Position numbers and translations under genes: made by a program. The notes under the pieces were generated by a model that did no database searches, had not been told where the DNA came from, and saw nothing but the letters and a program-made list of their open reading frames with translations. Source: Opitutia bacterium (GTDB lineage: Bacteria > Verrucomicrobiota > Verrucomicrobiia > Opitutales > T3Sed10-336). Taken from it: a stretch of DNA of 64,000 nt. Positions 18,074 through 27,723 of this stretch are shown piece after piece; within the stretch, counting starts at the first letter, position 1; each line of letters opens with the position of its first letter. Where the stretch lies: the NCBI GenBank assembly GCA_003566885.1, contig PXBO01000052.1, forward strand, positions 1 through 64,000, read 5' to 3'.

Positions 18074-19477
18074 TTAGCGGTTGGGCCCGGCGATTTCCTC
18101 CAGGCGCTCGTCCAGCGCGTCGCGTGAAAACCAGCGTCCGTGCCGGACGACTCCTTCGATGGCCTGGGCGTTGGCGAGGTCTTCCAGGGGATTGGCGCGC
18201 AAGAGGACCAGGTCGGCTTTGAAGCCCTCGGCGATTTTGCCGAAGACGTCTTCCTCGCCGAGGTACTTGGCGGGATTGACCGTGCCGGTTACCAAGACCT
18301 CGTACGGAGTGAGGCCGGCGCTTTCCATGACCGCCATTTCACGGTGAACGGAGAAGCCGGGGACGTTGAACCATTGCGGTGCATCCGAGCCGAGGAGGAG
18401 GCCGGCGCCGGCGTCGTGCAGCGCTTTGATAAGATCGAGTCGAACCTGGATGAAGGCATCGCCCGCTTCCTGGTCGTAATGGCTTTCATTACGAAAATTG
18501 GTCACCCAGTTTATCCAGCCATCGACGATGTTCTGCGGCATGTACCTGAACTCGGACCGTTCCTCGCGAACCGTTTCCAGGTCCACCGCGAAGGCGCTGT
18601 GGATGATGGTTTCAGTCGGCACGTTCCACACCCCGGCTTCTTTGGTTTTTTCCACGATAGCCTGGAGGCGGTCCGGCTGGGCGTAGGGCGCCAGGCGGTA
18701 GCCGAAGAAACCGCCGTCGACGCCTTCGGTTTCCTCGGGGTCCACCAGGGTCGGCATGTAGGCGTCGAAGTGATCGATGGTGGAGTAACCGGCTTCGAGA
18801 GCCCGGGGAACCCCGACCGAGCCCGGGACGTGACCGGAGAATTCGATGTTGGCGGCGTGGGCGGCTTCCGCCATGGCGTTGAAGGCGTCCAGCGGCATGC
18901 CCCAGAAGATCTTGAGCAAATCGTAGCCGGCCTCGGCCTGCTGCCGCGCGATACGGATCCCGTCGGCCGGAGTCTGCACGTTGCCGCCGAGCCCGGGACC
19001 CGCTGAAATCAGACGGGGTCCGTCGACGGACCCGTCGGCCAGTTGCTGACGCAATTGCAGGTGCACCGGAGCTCCCAGCATGCTGCGCGCCAGGGTGACC
19101 CCGTTGGCCAGGTACAGAAAGGCCACATCTTCGCGGTACTGCCGGTCATCGCCCTGACCCGGCATGTGAGCGTGCATTTCCGCCAGGCCGGGCATGAGGT
19201 AGTGGCCTTCGGCCTCGATCACCTGGGCGCCGCCGGGAACGTCGGCATCAGCTTCCGGGGCGATGCTCACGATGCGTCCGGCATCGATCACCACGGTTTG
19301 GCCCCGCAGGACGCGTTCCTCGTCCATCGGGATTACGTTGACTCCGGTGAAAACCAGCGTTCCTTGGGATCGGAGGTCGGTGAGTCCCAGAAACACGAGG
19401 ACGATGGCGACGAGGGTAAAGCGTGAGGCTGTCATGGTTGCGTTCCTTTCGGTAGTTCGGTTAAACGTCGGGCGCAA
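18074..19477 (-). CDS. amidohydrolase family protein (secreted)
   Basis: VIEAEGHYLMPGLAEMHAHMP, EFSGHVPG, GLLLGSDAPQWFNVPGFSVHREM typical metal-dependent amidohydrolase motifs. Confidence 0.9.
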   Translation of the reverse strand: MRPTFNRTTERNATMTASRFTLVAIVLVFLGLTDLRSQGTLVFTGVNVIPMDEERVLRGQTVVIDAGRIVSIAPEADADVPGGAQVIEAEGHYLMPGLAEMHAHMPGQGDDRQYREDVAFLYLANGVTLARSMLGAPVHLQLRQQLADGSVDGPRLISAGPGLGGNVQTPADGIRIARQQAEAGYDLLKIFWGMPLDAFNAMAEAAHAANIEFSGHVPGSVGVPRALEAGYSTIDHFDAYMPTLVDPEETEGVDGGFFGYRLAPYAQPDRLQAIVEKTKEAGVWNVPTETIIHSAFAVDLETVREERSEFRYMPQNIVDGWINWVTNFRNESHYDQEAGDAFIQVRLDLIKALHDAGAGLLLGSDAPQWFNVPGFSVHREMAVMESAGLTPYEVLVTGTVNPAKYLGEEDVFGKIAEGFKADLVLLRANPLEDLANAQAIEGVVRHGRWFSRDALDERLEEIAGPNR

Positions 19478-19598
19478 GCGGTTGTTCGCAAGCAGGATGC
19501 CTTTTATTCTGGCGAAATTTGCCGGCAGGTCAAGCGGGGACTCCTGATTGTGTTTTTGCTGGCGAAGCTAAATGGGGTTTGCTACGGTTTCGATTATT

Positions 19599-20528
19599 AT
19601 GAAATTCAATCCCACTATTGATGAGTTGCGCCGGCGGCCCGGCGCATGGTTGTTTGCGCTGGCCGGCGCGCTATACATCACCGGGGGGCTTCCTGTTGCG
19701 GTTGAGGCGTCCGAGGCGCAGGATGACGAAGTAAAAAAGCTGGTGCTGGTGGCTGGAAACCCGAGTCACGGCCGCGGCCAGCACGAACACAACGCGGGGG
19801 TGCGGCTCTTCAAGGATTGTCTGGATGATTTTCCGGGACTTGAGGTGACGGCCCACTACAACGGCTGGCCGGAAGACGAGAATGCCTTTGCCGAAGCCGA
19901 CGCGATCCTGATTTACATGGACGGAGGAGGCGGGCACCCGATTCTTCGTCGCCAACGTCAGGAGCAAATGGCGGAATTGATGGAACGCGGGGTGGGGCTG
20001 GCAGCCTTCCATTACGCGGTGGAGGTGCCCGCGGATCCGGCGGGCGATCATTTTCAGGATTGGATCGGCGGGTTTTACGAGACCAATTTTTCGGTCAACC
20101 CGATCTGGACCGCCGAATTTAAAGAGTTTCCGGACCATCCGATAACCCGGGGAGTGGAGCCTTTCGCTATCCGCGACGAATGGTACTTCAATATTCGTTT
20201 TCGCCCCGAAATGGAAGGGGTGGTGTCCATTCTGCAGGCCACGCCATCGGACGACACTCGTGGCGGCCCCTACGTTCACCCGCAAGGCCCGTATCCGCAT
20301 ATCGTCGAGGCCAGCGGCCGGGCGGAAACCCTTGCCTGGGCGGTGGAACGCGAGAACGGAGGCCGTGGTTTCGGCTTTACCGGAGGACATTTTCATCAAA
20401 ACTGGGGCGATCCGAATTTTCGCAAAATCGCGTTGAATGCACTGGTTTGGATTACCGGCGCCGAGGTCCCTGAGAATGGTGTTGCCTGCACGGTGACCGA
20501 AGAATATCTCGAAGCTCATCTCGATTGA
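19599..20528 (+). CDS. ThuA domain-containing protein
   Basis: LVLVAGNPSHGRGQHEHNAGVRLF, GVGLAAFHYAVE, GRGFGFTGGHFHQNWGDPNFRKIALNALVW; start taken at MKFNPTIDE. Confidence 0.85.
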   Translation: MKFNPTIDELRRRPGAWLFALAGALYITGGLPVAVEASEAQDDEVKKLVLVAGNPSHGRGQHEHNAGVRLFKDCLDDFPGLEVTAHYNGWPEDENAFAEADAILIYMDGGGGHPILRRQRQEQMAELMERGVGLAAFHYAVEVPADPAGDHFQDWIGGFYETNFSVNPIWTAEFKEFPDHPITRGVEPFAIRDEWYFNIRFRPEMEGVVSILQATPSDDTRGGPYVHPQGPYPHIVEASGRAETLAWAVERENGGRGFGFTGGHFHQNWGDPNFRKIALNALVWITGAEVPENGVACTVTEEYLEAHLD

Positions 20529-20557
20529 GTCGTGGCAACCTCGACCTTATAGACATT

Positions 20558-21553
20558 ATGAAAAGACACAACCTATCCGAAACCTCGTCATCATCGCCCA
20601 TCAGCCGTCGCGACATGCTGATTCGCAGCGCCGGGCTCCTGGCCGCCGGAGGCGCCGCGCTAACGGGCATCAGTCGTGCCTCCGCCGCCAACGGCCCGCA
20701 AAGCCGTCCGGAGGGACCGGCGGTGCGGAATGGACGCATCAAGCAATCGATCGTGCAATGGCCGTTTGAATATTTTGGCGAAAACTGGACCCTGGAACAG
20801 ACCTGCGAGGTCGCGAAGAGCCTGGGAGTGGACAGTATCGAGCTTCTCACCGCCGATCAGTTTCATATCGTGGCGGAACACGGCCTCACCTGCGCCATCG
20901 CGCAGATCAACATGGTGCCGGATCCGCCGTTTTTGCGCGGATTCAACAACCCTGATTTCTGGCCGGAGGTGATGGCGACCACCCGCGAAACCATCGAGGC
21001 CGCCGCCGAGTACGGCATTCCCAATGTGATTTGTTTCACCGGCTTCAGTGCCAAGGATCCCCACGACCCGAACAGCCCGGAGTGGGACCTCGACGAGGGC
21101 GCCCGCAACTGCATCGAGGGGCTCAAGCAAATCATCGGATTCGCCGAAGAAAAAGAGATCAACCTCTGCCTCGAGAATCTGAATACACGCGACGACAGCC
21201 ATCCCATGAAGGGACACCCGGGTTACCAGGGTGCCGAGACCGATTACTGCATCGAGATCATCAAGGGGGTGGGGTCACCGCGGATGAAGATGCTTTTCGA
21301 CATTTACCACGCTCAGATCATGGACGGCGATATCATCCGTCGCATTCACGAGCACGCCGAATACATCGGACACGTCCATACCGCCGGAAACCCCGGACGA
21401 CACGAACTGGACGACACCCAGGAGCTGAACTACCGTCCGATGATGGAAGCCCTCCTGGAGGTCGGCTACACCGGCTACGTCGGCCAGGAATTCCTGCCCA
21501 CCCGCGATCCTTACCAGGGGCTTTACGAAGCCATTCGGTTGTGTGACGTCTGA
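20558..21553 (+). CDS. sugar phosphate isomerase/epimerase, hydroxypyruvate isomerase-like, Tat-exported
   Basis: SRRDMLIRSAGLLAAGGAALTG Tat signal; LCLENLNTRDD..., MKMLFDIYHAQIMDGDIIRRI, HVHTAGNPGRHELDDTQELNY, GYVGQEFLPT. Confidence 0.85.
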   Translation: MKRHNLSETSSSSPISRRDMLIRSAGLLAAGGAALTGISRASAANGPQSRPEGPAVRNGRIKQSIVQWPFEYFGENWTLEQTCEVAKSLGVDSIELLTADQFHIVAEHGLTCAIAQINMVPDPPFLRGFNNPDFWPEVMATTRETIEAAAEYGIPNVICFTGFSAKDPHDPNSPEWDLDEGARNCIEGLKQIIGFAEEKEINLCLENLNTRDDSHPMKGHPGYQGAETDYCIEIIKGVGSPRMKMLFDIYHAQIMDGDIIRRIHEHAEYIGHVHTAGNPGRHELDDTQELNYRPMMEALLEVGYTGYVGQEFLPTRDPYQGLYEAIRLCDV

Positions 21554-21580
21554 TCTGCTCGATTGATCTCCCGTTTTGGG

Positions 21581-21732
21581 GTTACACTTCTCGTCATCAA
21601 GTTTTCAGATTTTCGTTTGTGGCGTCGCCGCTTGCGGCGGCCCTCGAGACACCGGCCCGCGCGAGCGCGGACGCCACATGAGTTCCGCTACCGCAGTCTG
21701 ATTTTCGCAAAACTCGATGACGGGGAGTATAG
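21581..21732 (+). repeat. intergenic structured repeat family 1, copy C (most complete)
   Basis: GTTACACTTCTCGTCATCAAGTTTTCAGATTTTC end; outer stem GTGGCGTC (21619-21626)/GACGCCAC (21670-21677); hairpins GCCGC-TT-GCGGC (21627-21638) and CCGCGC-GA-GCGCGG (21657-21670); inverted end GATTTTCGCAAAACTCGATGACGGGGAGTATAG. Confidence 0.85.
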
Positions 21733-21736
21733 TAGC

Positions 21737-21774
21737 GAAAGAGGCGTTCGACTCTCATGTCGAACGCCTCTTTC
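21737..21774. terminator. strong hairpin between convergent genes, candidate bidirectional terminator
   Basis: GAAAGAGGCGTTCGAC-tctcat-GTCGAACGCCTCTTTC, 16-bp perfect stem between genes ending at 21553 (+) and 21823 (-). Confidence 0.6.
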
Positions 21775-21822
21775 ACTGCTATTTGGCAAGGGTCACTGTG
21801 GTTTCGCCGCTTTCAATCCGGC

Positions 21823-23205
21823 TCAGGGGGTTGCAATGGTGATGTCGCGTCCTTCGTTTTCTTCGACCGGGCCACGGGTGATGATCGTGCAGTTTTCGGC
21901 CTGGGCGGCGATGATGACGGGCATGGTGGTTTCGTTTATGAGCGTCAGGTTGCGAGCGGGACGGCGGCCGTAGGGAGACATGGCTTCGCCGGCGCCGGGT
22001 TGGGAGTAGGCGACCAGGATGGGGACGGGGAGGGTGCGGTTTTCGTCGCCGGCGGGACGAATGACGACGTTGTGGCCGGATCCGTGAATGGTGGCCAGGC
22101 CGTGGACGGTCATGTTGGTTTCCTCCGGCAGGAGTTCCAGTTCCACCGTGGCATTGTCGCCTTCGAGAAAAAGCAGCGGCCCGTAGCGCGCGTCGCCGCG
22201 GCTGTTGATGACCTGGGCGTCACTTGATACCCAAAACCCGCGTTCGCAGCCGATGGCGGCGCTGTTCTCCACATGAACCCCTCCCTGGGTGCGCAGTTCG
22301 AAACCGCCGCGCATGTAGCGGGCGGTGCAGTTGATGAAGGTGAGGTTCTCGGCTTGGGAATAGGTGCGAAAACCGTCTTCGGCAAGGGACTTCATGTAAC
22401 CGGGCGTCACGCGATGCTCGCCGTCGCGGTTGCGGTATTCGGAGCGGAATTCCACCTCGTAGGCGGGGCCTGAGGTTTCGGCCAGCATATCGTCGGTCGA
22501 ACGCATCACCCCCTCCACGTAACAATCCTCGAAGTAGTGATTGTTGCCGCCCTGGATGAAATACCCGTGCCCGTAGGAGCGCATGAACAGACGGCATCCG
22601 ATGAGGGTGGCGCTCTCGCCGGTGATCAGCACGCCGCTGTGTTTGCGGTGATGGATCACCGGGCTGCCGCCTTTGCCGAAAAGGTCGCCGTAGCCGTAGG
22701 GAAAAGAGCCCTGCACCCAGAAAGCGCAATCGCGCAGGGTGTTGCGGTCGCCGGAAATGCGGAGCAGTTCTCCGGCGGCCGAGGTCCCGTTGCCGACGGT
22801 GGTGATATTCAGTCCGATGATTTCATTGTCGTCGCCGGATACGATGAACTCCGGATTGTGGATCGGCGCGCGAAGCGCCTGTCGCAGGGCGGTGTCGACT
22901 TCGATGGTGACCCCGTTCAGATGGAAGACGTTGTCGCTGCCGCTGAAGCTGAGGAATTGCAACTCGCCGCGCTCGCGACGTTCCGACATGGTTTCGAGCG
23001 GAAGGTAGTCGGAGACCGCATACAGTCCGGGTTGCATAATAATCGTATTGCCGCTTTCCCCGGCGTAGCGGTCCAACTCCTCCAGGCTGGAAATACGAAT
23101 GGGTTCCGCGCCTTGAATGCAGGAGGCGGAGACGGCCATCCCGATAATCAGCACAAAAGGCGCAAGGGTTTGTTTGTAGGAAAGAAGTGCGTTTATTTGT
23201 TTCAT
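21823..23205 (-). CDS. right-handed parallel beta-helix / polysaccharide-lyase-like secreted protein
   Basis: Start MKQINALLSYKQ with signal peptide; repeated short beta-helix rungs (DNEIIGLNITTV, SATLIGCRLFMRSYGHGYFIQGGNNHYFEDCYVEGV, FINCTARYMRGGFELRTQGGVHVENSAAIGC). ORF-track extension to 24405 rejected. Confidence 0.75.
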   Translation of the reverse strand: MKQINALLSYKQTLAPFVLIIGMAVSASCIQGAEPIRISSLEELDRYAGESGNTIIMQPGLYAVSDYLPLETMSERRERGELQFLSFSGSDNVFHLNGVTIEVDTALRQALRAPIHNPEFIVSGDDNEIIGLNITTVGNGTSAAGELLRISGDRNTLRDCAFWVQGSFPYGYGDLFGKGGSPVIHHRKHSGVLITGESATLIGCRLFMRSYGHGYFIQGGNNHYFEDCYVEGVMRSTDDMLAETSGPAYEVEFRSEYRNRDGEHRVTPGYMKSLAEDGFRTYSQAENLTFINCTARYMRGGFELRTQGGVHVENSAAIGCERGFWVSSDAQVINSRGDARYGPLLFLEGDNATVELELLPEETNMTVHGLATIHGSGHNVVIRPAGDENRTLPVPILVAYSQPGAGEAMSPYGRRPARNLTLINETTMPVIIAAQAENCTIITRGPVEENEGRDITIATP

Positions 23206-23246
23206 TGCAGTGTTAGGTTTGGACGTTGTGACGGGAGATGAGGGAC

Positions 23247-25076
23247 TCACGCGGCGTTTTCGTTCGTTGATCCGGCGGCCTTGTTGCTCTTCGGGTCCTT
23301 GCGTTTGGAAATTGCGTAGAACCATAATCCCAATCCGGCTATGGTTCCGCCGCAAAAAAGAAAGGCCGCCCGGCCCCACAGTGGATTGGGCAGGAGCATA
23401 AGCAGCAGAATAAACCCGCCGTAGGCCATGCAGACCATGCTGATGACCCGATATTGGACGCGATCTTCCTCCCATCCGGCCACGCCTTCGGCCTTCTGGT
23501 CGATAGGGGTGTGCATGTCGCGGAAGAACCGCTCGACCTCCTCCCGGTACGCGGGGGAGGTTCGTTTCCAAAAGAGCATGGAGAAAAGGAACCAGCTCAG
23601 ACAGACCGTGAAATTGGCGCCGGTGGTGATGGCCAGGCGGAGGTCCCTGACTTCTTCGGGTCCGAGTTCGGCGCCGCCGCGACCCTGCACCAGGGCTTGC
23701 AGGTTGGGCTCGGCGATCAGACCGGTGACGCCGAAAACGGGCAGGCCGTGCAACACCAGGAACATACCGAAACCGACCAGCACCGTGCTCCATCCCGCCC
23801 AGGGAGGGGTGCGTTTGATGAAGATCCCGAAGAATAGAGGCACCGCGGTCGGCAGGCCGACAATGGCCGATATCAGCAGAATCAGGTCGAAGAGCGGCAG
23901 GCTGGGGTATTGGGCGAAAATGAGTCCGACGATGATCTGGGAGGTGCCAAGGAGCAGGGTGAAGACTTTGCCCAGCCCGATTTGCCGGCTTTCGCTGATA
24001 TCGGGATTGATCACCTGACGATAGAAATTCCGCACGAGAATACCGGCGGCCCGGTTGAGACCGGTGTCCATGCTGGACATGGTTGCGGCGAAAATCGCGC
24101 ACGTCAGCAGGCCCAGCATGCCGGTGGGCAGCACTTCCATGGCCATGGCGACGTAGGCGGCTTCGGAGGGATTGTTCAGGTTCGGGTACTGCACGGCGAG
24201 GTCGGGGAGGACGATGCTCGCGGCCATGGCGGGGATGATGAACACCGGTGTGATGATCGTGGTGCCGAGAATGGAAATCACGATGGCTTTGCGCGCTTCG
24301 CGGCCGCTTTTCACGTAGATGAACTTCTGCGCGCCCTCGTTGATGCTGTTGGGCTGTATGGTCTGGGTGATGAGCAGTCCCAACATAAAAAGAATCAGGA
24401 CCCACGGCCGATTGAATTCGGTCCAGTCCAGGTGGGCGGCGGGGAGTTGCTCCAGCATTCCGGAGAGCCCGCCGACCTGCGGATGGACGAGTACCAGCAT
24501 CGCCATCACCACGGTAATGGTCAGAATCGTCATCATCTGCACGTAATCGCTGGCGATGACCGCCCAGGCGCCGCCAAATACGGCCATCACGGTGACCACG
24601 ACGCCGAGTGTGATGATGACCGTGAGCAGGTCCGCGCCGAAGACCACCGACATGAAGATTCCGATGGCGTAAAGCCCGATGCCTCCGAAAAGGATCCCGA
24701 AAGGAATGGGCATCCAGGTGAAAAACTGCTCGTTGGCCGGACCGAAGCGTTTGCGTACGGCCTCGACGATCGTGATCACCCGCATCTGACGAAAACGATG
24801 GGCGGTGAAGAAGAACGTGAAGATCAGGCCAACGATGTTCGCGCCGATGAGCGTGAAGAAAAAGGTTCCCTCAGTGTACGCTTTACCGGCCCCTCCGGTG
24901 AAGGTCCAGGCGCTGAACGTCATCACCCAGGCGGACGCTCCCACCATCCACCACAACATGCCGCCACCGGCCCGAAAGTAGTCGCTGGCCGTCTTGCTGA
25001 AGCGTTTGTAAACCGGCCCCAGCGCCAGAACAAAGGCGAGGTAGGTTGCGACAACGATGTAATCGACGATGGTCAT
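23247..25076 (-). CDS. sodium:solute symporter (SSS) family transporter
   Basis: VDYIVVATYLAFVLALGPVYKRFSKTASDYFRAGGGMLWWMVGASAWVMTFSAWTFTGGAGKAYTEG and long multi-TM profile. Confidence 0.92.
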   Translation of the reverse strand: MTIVDYIVVATYLAFVLALGPVYKRFSKTASDYFRAGGGMLWWMVGASAWVMTFSAWTFTGGAGKAYTEGTFFFTLIGANIVGLIFTFFFTAHRFRQMRVITIVEAVRKRFGPANEQFFTWMPIPFGILFGGIGLYAIGIFMSVVFGADLLTVIITLGVVVTVMAVFGGAWAVIASDYVQMMTILTITVVMAMLVLVHPQVGGLSGMLEQLPAAHLDWTEFNRPWVLILFMLGLLITQTIQPNSINEGAQKFIYVKSGREARKAIVISILGTTIITPVFIIPAMAASIVLPDLAVQYPNLNNPSEAAYVAMAMEVLPTGMLGLLTCAIFAATMSSMDTGLNRAAGILVRNFYRQVINPDISESRQIGLGKVFTLLLGTSQIIVGLIFAQYPSLPLFDLILLISAIVGLPTAVPLFFGIFIKRTPPWAGWSTVLVGFGMFLVLHGLPVFGVTGLIAEPNLQALVQGRGGAELGPEEVRDLRLAITTGANFTVCLSWFLFSMLFWKRTSPAYREEVERFFRDMHTPIDQKAEGVAGWEEDRVQYRVISMVCMAYGGFILLLMLLPNPLWGRAAFLFCGGTIAGLGLWFYAISKRKDPKSNKAAGSTNENAA

Positions 25077-25085
25077 TTTGTAAGA

Positions 25086-25214
25086 GTTATACCAGCTGGC
25101 AGGGGAAATCGATTCACTTGTGGCGTGTCCGCTTGAGGACGCCTCGCCGATGACAAAAGGCCTGCCCGCAAAGCGCTCACAATACCGGCCCGCCGGGAAG
25201 ACAGCCCGGACAAA
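25086..25214 (+). repeat. intergenic structured repeat family 1, copy D (degenerate)
   Basis: GTTATAC...CTTGTGGCGT then GTCCGC-TT-GAGGAC (25127-25140), GGCCTGCCCGC. Confidence 0.55.
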
Positions 25215-25242
25215 ATGAGACCATTGATTACTTCATCATTGG

Positions 25243-27405
25243 TTACTGTTTCCATTCAAGCATGATCACATTGCCATGAAAGTCGCCGGGCGACTTCAGT
25301 TTGAGCGTCTGATTGTCGATCAAGGCTTCGGGTTCCGTAAGGGAACGGTTAATACGCCAGCGGCCCGGCGCCGGCGGTAGGGGGATCTCGAACTCGGCCG
25401 GCGATTCGGCGAAGGTATGAATCACAAGCAGCGCCTGTTGCCTATTGCTTCCGGCCCTCGCCACGGCCTGCCAGCCCCGCGGGTGACGCCAGCTTTCGCC
25501 GATCTGGCCGAATCGGCGGCTGCGTCCGTGTTTTATAATAGGGACGGCGAGACGGTACAGGCGTTGGGCGTGCCGGACGAGTTCCCATTGGTCTTCGCAA
25601 AGGCCGGCGATTCCCCCCGAGAGACACATTCGCCCCAGGAAGGTGGCTGAGAGACTGTAGGCCAGGCGTCGCAAGCTGTCCGAACGGTGCAGGACGGCCC
25701 AGATCTGAGACTGGCGGGGGAGCATAAGACGATGCAGGTTGGCGGCGATTATGGGGATTTCCACCGCTTCGTGGGCGTCGGAGAAGGAGGACATGGCGGT
25801 GCGTCCGAGCATGGATGGTTCCAGCCGGTGGCCGCCGGAGGCGCAGTTTTCGATCACCAGTCCCGGCAGGCGTTCGCGAAGGGTCGCGAGAAACCGGTAT
25901 CCGGCCAGAACCTGCCGGCGCAACCCTTCGCCCAGCGAATCGGGATGGTCTGATCCAATGCCGGCCGTCTCGTTGTAATCGATTTTCAGATACCCGAATC
26001 CGTCGCGTTCAAGACGGTCGATCACTTTTTCGACGAGGTAGCCGAAGGCCTTTGGATCGTTGAGGTCGAGGAATCGCCGCTCCCGCACCGTGATCGGCTG
26101 CCCGTCGCGTTGCAGGGTGTGCGCGGCCATTTGGTGGAAGGCGGTGGACTGCGAGCCCAGCGTTTCCATTTCGAACCAGAGTCCGGGAATCAGACCGGAT
26201 TCCCGGATGGCCGCCGCGGTTTTGTCGAGGCCGCCGGGAAAGAGGTCTTCGCTGGGTTTCCAGTCCCCGTGACCGCTGCTCCAATCCGTATCCTTCTCCT
26301 TGTACCAGCCGGCGTCGATCACCAGGTAGCGCACCTCGGAGCCTTTGAGCCGGTTGGCGATGGCGACGATTTTATCGTGACGCGGTTCGCCCCAGGTGGT
26401 GCACCATTCGTTGAAGACGATGGGCAGGTCGTGTTCGACCTCCGGATGCGTGTCCGCGGTCCGCTGCTGTACGGCGGTCATTCGGTCGCAGAGATCGTCG
26501 AGGTTGCCGGCGACGCAGGAGATGCAGGCGGGCGGAGTGGCGAGTGATTCGCCCGGCGCGAGGGATTTCATCCAGTGCCCGAACTCGCGGTCGGCCAGAC
26601 CGCCGGACAGGCAGACGTCGTCGTGTTGGCGGTAAACCTCCATCTGCCAGGAACCGGCCCAGGCGAGTTGCGCGCCCCAGAGGACCCTCGCTTCGGTGTC
26701 CTCGAGAGCCGCGAACGGGAACCATCGTCGTACTGGCAGGGTCCCGACCTGACCGAAACGCTCGCTGAAGGCTCCGGCGCCGCTCCAGGAACGTTCCAGG
26801 TGCAGGGCTTCGATGGATTGGGTGTCAAGGCGTCCCTCCGCGCTCCAGGCGGAGCGGAAACGGTGCACCCGCAGGTGGCCAGGGGCGTCGGTGGGATCAA
26901 ACGGGGTGATTCCGCCGAGGGAGAAGCTGCTGAGCATTTCGAGGGTGATCGGCTGGGTCGACCGGTTGTGGCAAACAGTAGAGACCTCGATGGCGGATTC
27001 GCCTGCAACCCAGGAGGTCCGGTGTTCGAGGGTGATGCCGGTGACGTCGCGTAGACGCGTGATCCTGGTGGTGCGTCGGTCTTCGGTCACGGTTTCGTGG
27101 GACACGTAACGGAACCGGTCCACCGATGGGCTGTTACGCATACTGTGCCCCTGGATGAAGGCGCCCGGATAGGGGTCGCCCAGAAGTTTGATCTGCACCA
27201 GTGAATCGATCTTTTCGGCCGGCGCCCCGTGTGGTCCCGGAGTTCCGGGAAGATGGGGAAGTCCGCCCAGGGTCATGCGACGCGGTTCCAGCGATGCTTC
27301 AAGTGCCGTGGGGAAAAGCTGGAATCCCAAACGCCCGCTCTCCGGGTCGTAAGGGAAGCGAACGGTGATGTCGGCAATGCGCAGGTCGGGAATCATAAAC
27401 GGCAA
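25243..27405 (-). CDS. alpha-galactosidase, GH36 family
   Basis: YLVIDAGWYKEKDTDWSSGHGDWKPSEDLFPGGL, LIPGLWFEMETLG, GFGYLKIDYNETAGIG, LVIENCASGGHRLEPSML. Confidence 0.9.
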   Translation of the reverse strand: MPFMIPDLRIADITVRFPYDPESGRLGFQLFPTALEASLEPRRMTLGGLPHLPGTPGPHGAPAEKIDSLVQIKLLGDPYPGAFIQGHSMRNSPSVDRFRYVSHETVTEDRRTTRITRLRDVTGITLEHRTSWVAGESAIEVSTVCHNRSTQPITLEMLSSFSLGGITPFDPTDAPGHLRVHRFRSAWSAEGRLDTQSIEALHLERSWSGAGAFSERFGQVGTLPVRRWFPFAALEDTEARVLWGAQLAWAGSWQMEVYRQHDDVCLSGGLADREFGHWMKSLAPGESLATPPACISCVAGNLDDLCDRMTAVQQRTADTHPEVEHDLPIVFNEWCTTWGEPRHDKIVAIANRLKGSEVRYLVIDAGWYKEKDTDWSSGHGDWKPSEDLFPGGLDKTAAAIRESGLIPGLWFEMETLGSQSTAFHQMAAHTLQRDGQPITVRERRFLDLNDPKAFGYLVEKVIDRLERDGFGYLKIDYNETAGIGSDHPDSLGEGLRRQVLAGYRFLATLRERLPGLVIENCASGGHRLEPSMLGRTAMSSFSDAHEAVEIPIIAANLHRLMLPRQSQIWAVLHRSDSLRRLAYSLSATFLGRMCLSGGIAGLCEDQWELVRHAQRLYRLAVPIIKHGRSRRFGQIGESWRHPRGWQAVARAGSNRQQALLVIHTFAESPAEFEIPLPPAPGRWRINRSLTEPEALIDNQTLKLKSPGDFHGNVIMLEWKQ

Positions 27406-27434
27406 GAGGAATAATGAAAGCCGGACGTGCAGGA

Positions 27435-27713
27435 CTAAACCCGCACCGAAGTTTCATTGGAAACTGGCCGTAGAATGTTGGGGATCGTTTCGCCTTCCGC
27501 GGGAAGTCCGTCCGGTCCGAGATTAATCTCCGGCGGTCGATAATCCCCATCTATGACATAAATGAGCGTTGATTGGCCGATCTGCCGAATGTTCATCGAA
27601 TCAACCGATCCGACGTGCCCGCCAATGCGGACCTCCATTAGTCCCTTATTACTGAAATCTCTCGCAAAACGCACGGGATCTACCTGGACGGCAATTCCGC
27701 ATTGGCGGGCCAC
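27435..27713 (-). CDS. hypothetical protein
   Basis: 92-aa ORF with GTG start about 10 bp after the helicase stop codon, same strand; no recognised domain. Confidence 0.35.
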   Translation of the reverse strand: MARQCGIAVQVDPVRFARDFSNKGLMEVRIGGHVGSVDSMNIRQIGQSTLIYVIDGDYRPPEINLGPDGLPAEGETIPNILRPVSNETSVRV

Positions 27714-27723
27714 TCTGGTTGGC

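Noticed and set aside
19599-21553. ThuA plus sugar phosphate isomerase tandem as a novel system
   Set aside because: ThuA-like proteins next to TIM-barrel isomerases or Gfo/Idh oxidoreductases are common in PVC sugar catabolism loci; not unusual here.
23206-24405. N-terminal extension of the 860-aa ORF at 21823-24405
   Set aside because: The extension (RPHRHAGPADVRDF-type composition) lies in a shifted frame over the SSS transporter gene on the same strand; the true start with signal peptide is MKQINALLS at 23205.
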